Assembly: GCA_964569095.1 (NCBI GenBank) | Contig: CAZMTB010000140.1 | Location: 1-7,421, forward strand | DNA: 7,421 nt | Source: JALWSI01 sp964569095 [NCBI: uncultured Aquificales bacterium] | Lineage (GTDB): Bacteria > Thermosulfidibacterota > Thermosulfidibacteria > Thermosulfidibacterales | Direction of reading: 5' to 3' | Part shown: in pieces, positions 6,170 to 7,421 of the stretch | Layout of the letters: the number at the start of each line of letters is the position of its first letter | Numbering within the stretch: the first letter of the stretch is position 1 | The notes under the pieces: generated by a model | What the model was told of the DNA's origin: nothing | The model's database searches: none | Seen by the model: only the letters and a program-made list of their open reading frames with translations | Made by a program: the position numbers and the translations under genes

Positions 6170-6198
6170 TTGATACTATTACATGGTGAGGCTGTCAA
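6170..6198 (-). promoter_or_regulatory. sigma70-type promoter for the attenuated aromatic operon
   Basis: On the minus strand, -35 TTGACA at 6198-6193 (perfect), a 17-bp spacer, and -10 TATCAA at 6175-6170. Transcription would start near 6164-6161, at or just before the leader peptide ATG. The promoter lies in the divergent gap between ADH synthase and the DUF89 gene and matches in design the two tRNA promoters of this window. Confidence 0.75.
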
Positions 6199-6270
6199 CT
6201 TCTGGGCGGGGATTTTTTCTAAGTAGCCTTTGTGGTAGGTTCTCTCTCCAGAGAATAGGGAGGTGACGCA

Positions 6271-7421
<1,151 letters not shown>

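Noticed and set aside
6170-6198. Plus-strand promoter TTGATA-17-TGTCAA for the DUF89 gene
   Set aside because: It is the reverse complement of the minus-strand promoter; the -10 matches only 3 of 6 positions. A bidirectional promoter is possible but not supported.

Overview
The window looks like a chromosomal segment from an anaerobic, possibly thermophilic bacterium. Genes start with good Shine-Dalgarno sites (AGGAGG-type) at ATG, GTG or TTG. Three promoters carry a perfect TTGACA -35 with a 17-bp spacer, tRNAs carry encoded CCA, and the SRP RNA is the short bacterial 4.5S type. The mix of archaeal-type aromatic biosynthesis with bacterial expression signals would fit Synergistota or a similar lineage, but that placement is a guess; nothing here fixes the taxon.

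Layout. (1) 2-2454, plus strand: the C-terminal part of a probable carbohydrate-active enzyme (GH57/GH38-like beta-sandwich, cut by the window edge), overlapping by 4 bp a 514-residue fusion of an SpsF-like nucleotidyltransferase with an SpsG/PseG-like domain. This suggests surface-glycan synthesis. (2) 2673-4126, plus strand: two compact units, each a strong promoter followed by stable RNA and then a closely packed protein gene. They are tRNA-Ser(GGA), 4.5S RNA and a class II aldolase; then tRNA-Leu(CAG) and a one-cysteine MsrB. (3) 4132-6198, minus strand: an operon for the archaeal-type entry to the shikimate pathway, 2-amino-3,7-dideoxy-D-threo-hept-6-ulosonate (ADH) synthase followed by 3-dehydroquinate synthase II, joined by an ATGA overlap. 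(4) 6271-7421, plus strand: a DUF89-family (damage-control phosphatase-like) gene followed by the start of gltX.

The most interesting element is the roughly 290-nt leader of the minus-strand operon (5913-6198). After a TTGACA-17-TATCAA promoter there is a 38-codon reading frame whose core reads F-S-F-Y-W-W-Y-Y-F. It is followed by a 10-nt segment (6068-6059) perfectly complementary to the 5' arm of a 14-bp terminator-like hairpin (6026-5993). This has the layout of a classical ribosome-mediated transcription attenuator that senses Phe, Tyr and Trp together. Here it would control not the usual DAHP synthase/AroB route but the ADH synthase/DHQ synthase II route. The predicted transcription start falls on or within about three bases of the leader ATG and no Shine-Dalgarno is visible, so the leader peptide may be translated from a leaderless mRNA.

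How the genes connect: ADH synthase and DHQ synthase II are consecutive steps to 3-dehydroquinate, whose end products are the amino acids encoded in the leader. The divergent DUF89 gene may or may not be related. The tRNA, SRP RNA and gltX genes are housekeeping translation and secretion functions.
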